Shown here piece by piece: positions 61,204-64,000 of a stretch of DNA of 64,000 nucleotides. How positions within the stretch are numbered: the first letter of the stretch is position 1; every line of letters starts with the position of its first letter. A program made the translations under genes and the position numbers. Source of the DNA: WLMZ01 sp043753895 (GTDB lineage Bacteria > Actinomycetota > Acidimicrobiia > Acidimicrobiales > Ilumatobacteraceae); the NCBI GenBank assembly GCA_043753895.1, contig JAYUWK010000070.1, positions 45,631-109,630 of the forward strand. The letters are read 5' to 3'. A model generated the notes under the pieces. It saw only the letters and a list, made by a program, of their open reading frames with translations. It ran no database searches and was not told where the DNA came from.

Positions 61204-62118
61204 GTGAGCCGAATCAAGCGCCTCGTCGTGGTGATCGCATTGAACGTGGCGATCATTGTCGTGCAGGTGGTGTTTGGCCTGCGCGCCCATTCGCTCGGGC
61301 TGATTGCCGATGCCGGCCACAATCTCGCCGATGTGGGCGCGCTGGGCCTGTCGCTGTGGGCGGTGCATCTCCTCCGCCGGGCCCCGAATTCGAAGCAGTC
61401 CTTCGGCTATCACCGTTCGGGCATCCTGGCGGCGCAGGCCAACTCGGCCCTGATTCTCATCGCAACGGCGTTCATCGTGGTCGAGGGTGTTCGCCGGTTC
61501 GTTCATCCCGTGGAGGTGCACGGGCTCGTGGTCGTGATCGTCGCGGCGATCGCTCTTGTCGCCAACGGAGCCGCCACATTGCTCCTCAATGACCACTCCG
61601 GCGACCTCAACATGCGCTCGGCATGGTTGCACATGGCAGGCGACGCCGCCGCGTCGGGCGGGGTGGTCGTGGCCGGCATCATCATGTTTGCCGTCGATGG
61701 CGCGTACTGGCTGGACCCGCTCGCATCCATCGGCATTGCGTTGCTCATCGCATGGCGAGCGGTGCACCTGCTGATGCACACCACCGACATCTTGATGGAG
61801 TCCACGCCGTCGTCCATCGATCTCGCCGGCATGGTGTCGGCCATTGGCCACGTGGAGGGTGCCGAGAGCGTGCACGATCTGCACGTCTGGAGCCTCTCGG
61901 GCGAAGTGAGAGCACTGTCTGCACACGTGGTGCTCGATGGCCACCCGACCCTCGAGCAAGCGCAAGTGGTCGGGGAGCGGATCAAGTTTGTGTTGGCGCA
62001 CGAGTTCTCCATCGGCCACGCCACGCTGGAGTTGGAATGCGAGCCGTGCTCGGCTCACGAGGATGCCTGTCTGCCCGCCGGCGTAGCGACCGCGCCGCCC
62101 AATGGTCATCGCCACTGA
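61204..62118 (+). CDS. Cation diffusion facilitator (zinc/cobalt exporter)
   Basis: A 304-residue CDF protein with about six membrane helices. The metal site motifs are A-D-A-G-H-N-L-A-D in helix two and H-M-A-G-D-A-A in helix five; a cytoplasmic C-terminal domain (about 210-285) carries H-V-W-S-L-S-G. The tail has Cys and His residues (C-E-P-C-S-A-H and H-R-H) that could bind metal. The GTG at 61204 is used, with GTG at 61195 as alternative. An ArsR regulator follows, so metal-dependent control is likely. Confidence 0.9.
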   Translation: MSRIKRLVVVIALNVAIIVVQVVFGLRAHSLGLIADAGHNLADVGALGLSLWAVHLLRRAPNSKQSFGYHRSGILAAQANSALILIATAFIVVEGVRRFVHPVEVHGLVVVIVAAIALVANGAATLLLNDHSGDLNMRSAWLHMAGDAAASGGVVVAGIIMFAVDGAYWLDPLASIGIALLIAWRAVHLLMHTTDILMESTPSSIDLAGMVSAIGHVEGAESVHDLHVWSLSGEVRALSAHVVLDGHPTLEQAQVVGERIKFVLAHEFSIGHATLELECEPCSAHEDACLPAGVATAPPNGHRH

Positions 62119-62153
62119 CTGAGGATCTCTACTGCTGGTAGTCTTTGTACTTG

Positions 62154-62549
62154 ATGGTATTGACAGATAAGCGTTCCACTTCCCGCCGCAAGGCCACCCC
62201 CGCTCGGAGCGACATCGTTCAACCGATCAGCGAACTGAAAGCCGAGATGTTCCGGGCGCTATCGCATCCGGCGCGTATCCGTATCCTCGAAACGCTCTCC
62301 AGCGGCGAGCGTTCGGTCGGCGAGATGCAACCCGAGATCGGCATAGAGCTTTCGCACCTGTCCCAGCAACTCGGTGTGCTCCGTCGGGCCGGGCTGGTGA
62401 CGAGCCGCAAGGAGGGTCAGTCGGTGTTCTATTCGGTGAAGGATCCCCTCATCACCGAACTGCTCAGCGTTGCCAAGCAATTGCTCATCAGCTCGCTCAC
62501 GCAGACCCGCGACTTGCTCGCCGATCTCCACGATCAGTCCACCAGATGA
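62154..62549 (+). CDS. ArsR/SmtB-family transcriptional regulator
   Basis: A 131-residue winged-helix regulator. The helix-turn-helix region is visible in E-M-F-R-A-L-S-H-P-A-R-I-R-I-L-E-T-L then L-S-Q-Q-L-G-V-L-R-R-A-G-L-V and the wing R-K-E-G-Q-S-V-F-Y-S-V. No obvious metal-binding Cys pair is seen, so the sensor may use His/Asp or respond to another signal. It follows the CDF gene by about 35 bases; TTG at 62145 is an alternative start. Its stop overlaps the next gene by four bases. Confidence 0.88.
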   Translation: MVLTDKRSTSRRKATPARSDIVQPISELKAEMFRALSHPARIRILETLSSGERSVGEMQPEIGIELSHLSQQLGVLRRAGLVTSRKEGQSVFYSVKDPLITELLSVAKQLLISSLTQTRDLLADLHDQSTR

Positions 62550-63871
62550 ACGCCGACAATCTGAACGACGACGAGCTCACGATCAGCGACGAAGAGTCCC
62601 GTGCGGCGATGCGCGCCTTCTTGCAACGCTGCGAGGTTCGTCTCTCCACCATTCATCGTGTGGCGCAGGCGCTTCTGGGTGGCTCCGCGTTGGTGTTGCT
62701 CTTGCCGTTGTTCCTGCGCGACGCATTTCCGAAGATGATGACCGTGATCATTGCCTCCTACGACGCTCACCAGAACTGGATCCCGACGGTGGCTATCGGC
62801 CTCGCTGCGGCCTTGGTGATCTTGTTGCCGGTGCCTGCCGTGTTCCTTCTCGTGGGCGACCTGCTCGCGTTCTACTTCACGAGTAATACCTTCGGGGCTC
62901 ATCCCACCGGCCCCGACAGCCCGAGACGCATGGTGTTCAACCCGCGATTCATCATTCCGGGCCTCGGCTTCAACAACGACGAACTCAGCCCGACGACCAA
63001 GCGACTACTCACCGACGGTCGCAACGATGAGTGGACCAAGGGTCTGCTCGTACCGCACAGTGTCGACGACGATGGTTGGCGCAACCGCTTCGACACGCGC
63101 TTGTATGAAGTATGGGGAGTCGTTGCCGACGAGGGTCTTGCCGGCGACGACGAACGAGTGCGCCAGGCGTTTCGCTTGGCTGGACTGAATCGCGATCGTA
63201 CCTTGGCACGAGACGTGGCCCGCACCGAGGCACTGATGGCTCGACACGTGTTGGCCATTCGAACCATCGTGTTGCGCTACAGCAAGGCACTGCTGTTGTT
63301 GATCGCTACCACGGTGATCACGCTCGCCGCGTCGGGCCTGGTTGATCAAGCCGTTCGAGAAGACCCCACCGGCGGCAAGTTCGTTGGCGGGTTCCCGTAT
63401 CGCTACGTCTTCCTGCTTGCGTTGGTGTACGCGTTTTGGGCGCCGTTGGCGGCACGCAGCGTCACTTCGCCGTTGCGCATGATCCAGCGTCATACCCCCG
63501 GCGTTGGTGAACTGCGAGATGTCTATCTCGACCGGCACACCACGCAGCTCGAATCGGCAACGATCCTGATCACCCTCGTCGTGCTTGCCGCGTCGAATAC
63601 AGCCATGATCTTCGCCGGGGCGAAGGCGAACGGTGGTCTCGGTCTGGCGATCGGCATCGTGGTCGCGGTGCTCAGTATCGTGGCGTGGCTCGCTGCGCTC
63701 AACGACTTCGGGGCCAACCCGCGTCACGCCTTCAACGCAACTGTAGTGCTGCTGCACGGCTACGACGCTCCCGCACAGACCGATGCGCTCCGCCGCGCCC
63801 GACTGGCACGAGCAGCCACCAGAGTCGCACCCGCCGATACGGCTGATGGGTCTGTCGCCCCCGCCGACTGA
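62546..63871 (+). CDS. Membrane protein of unknown function
   Basis: A 441-residue protein with about six hydrophobic helices in two groups, one near residues 35-115 and one at 250-400, separated by a charged soluble stretch of about 130 residues. No family is recognised. It overlaps the ArsR stop (ATGA), so expression is tied to the regulator. A role linked to the CDF/ArsR pair is possible. Confidence 0.75.
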   Translation: MNADNLNDDELTISDEESRAAMRAFLQRCEVRLSTIHRVAQALLGGSALVLLLPLFLRDAFPKMMTVIIASYDAHQNWIPTVAIGLAAALVILLPVPAVFLLVGDLLAFYFTSNTFGAHPTGPDSPRRMVFNPRFIIPGLGFNNDELSPTTKRLLTDGRNDEWTKGLLVPHSVDDDGWRNRFDTRLYEVWGVVADEGLAGDDERVRQAFRLAGLNRDRTLARDVARTEALMARHVLAIRTIVLRYSKALLLLIATTVITLAASGLVDQAVREDPTGGKFVGGFPYRYVFLLALVYAFWAPLAARSVTSPLRMIQRHTPGVGELRDVYLDRHTTQLESATILITLVVLAASNTAMIFAGAKANGGLGLAIGIVVAVLSIVAWLAALNDFGANPRHAFNATVVLLHGYDAPAQTDALRRARLARAATRVAPADTADGSVAPAD

Positions 63872-64000
63872 CCGCTGTTGTGATGTCGACGATCGACTGA
63901 ATATTTCTTTCGGTTTGGGGTTGTGGTCGTACGTATGTTCTGTTATGTTTCGGGTACTGATCTTCCCCGATCGTGCTCGACAGATTCGTTCTGTCCCCTG
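63872..64000. other. AT-richer intergenic end of the window
   Basis: The last 129 bases are less GC-rich than their surroundings, with runs such as GAATATTTCTTTC and TTCTGTTATGTTTC. They probably hold a promoter for a gene beyond the window; no start codon can be assigned. Confidence 0.4.

Overview
The window looks like a chromosomal segment from a high-GC actinobacterium, most plausibly a member of the Acidimicrobiia (Ilumatobacter or Microthrix relatives). The basis is the codon use, many GTG and TTG starts, an F420-type luciferase-like monooxygenase, a mycobacterial-type potassium module (KimA, two TrkA proteins, OB-fold protein), a secreted disulfide protein related to mycobacterial Mpt53/DsbF, and long runs of start/stop-overlapping genes. 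This placement is an inference from gene content; no rRNA or tRNA was found. No IS element, prophage or CRISPR array was recognised.

Layout. 1-1330: the start of a MarR regulator divergent from a YceI gene, then a VOC protein. 1323-4155: a TIGR01777 epimerase and an FAD oxidoreductase, with a decayed glycosyltransferase at the end of the run. 4232-7942: a potassium homeostasis block (kimA, two trkA genes, OB-fold gene). 7942-8586: a DsbE/Mpt53-like lipoprotein whose first active-site cysteine codon is TGA. 9224-13910: lipoamide dehydrogenase, an E2 acyltransferase and a single-chain LipB-LipA fusion. 13934-28645: mostly catabolic enzymes (M24 peptidase, carotenoid oxygenase, thiolase with DUF35 partner, D-aminoacylase-like amidohydrolase, CoA transferase, MFS, amidase, thioesterase, LLM oxidoreductase). 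28661-35919: a frameshifted ZU5-like lipoprotein, two kinase-like proteins, gpsA, an unknown protein and a C69-type hydrolase. 35959-38451: MOSC protein, selD, rnhB. 38467-42364: amine oxidase and a transsulfuration pair (cbs, metB). 42459-49287: a five-gene overlapping operon, SWIM - DUF5691 - MoxR ATPase - DUF5682 - VWA, matching the poorly understood yehL/yehM/yehP/yehQ group. 49336-51510: DEAD-box helicase with a very long repetitive tail. 51939-57945: a catabolic run (DUF3303-VOC fusion, Rieske oxygenase, two amidohydrolases), then a PhyH-like dioxygenase and a GFA gene remnant. 57930-63871: DUF2817 peptidase-like protein, PfkB kinase, a lipoprotein with a degenerate HNH domain, CDF exporter, ArsR regulator, membrane protein.

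How the parts connect. The strongest unusual signal is the in-frame TGA at 8245-8247. It sits exactly where Mpt53/DsbF-type proteins have the first Cys of WAPTCxxC, the frame continues intact for 100 codons, a small hairpin follows at a bacterial SECIS-like distance, and the window also carries selD, which makes the selenium donor for selenocysteine. Together these point to a secreted selenocysteine oxidoreductase. The lpdA - E2 - lipB/lipA block couples a lipoate-using dehydrogenase to its own cofactor synthesis. The SWIM/MoxR/VWA operon is complete but has no assigned function.
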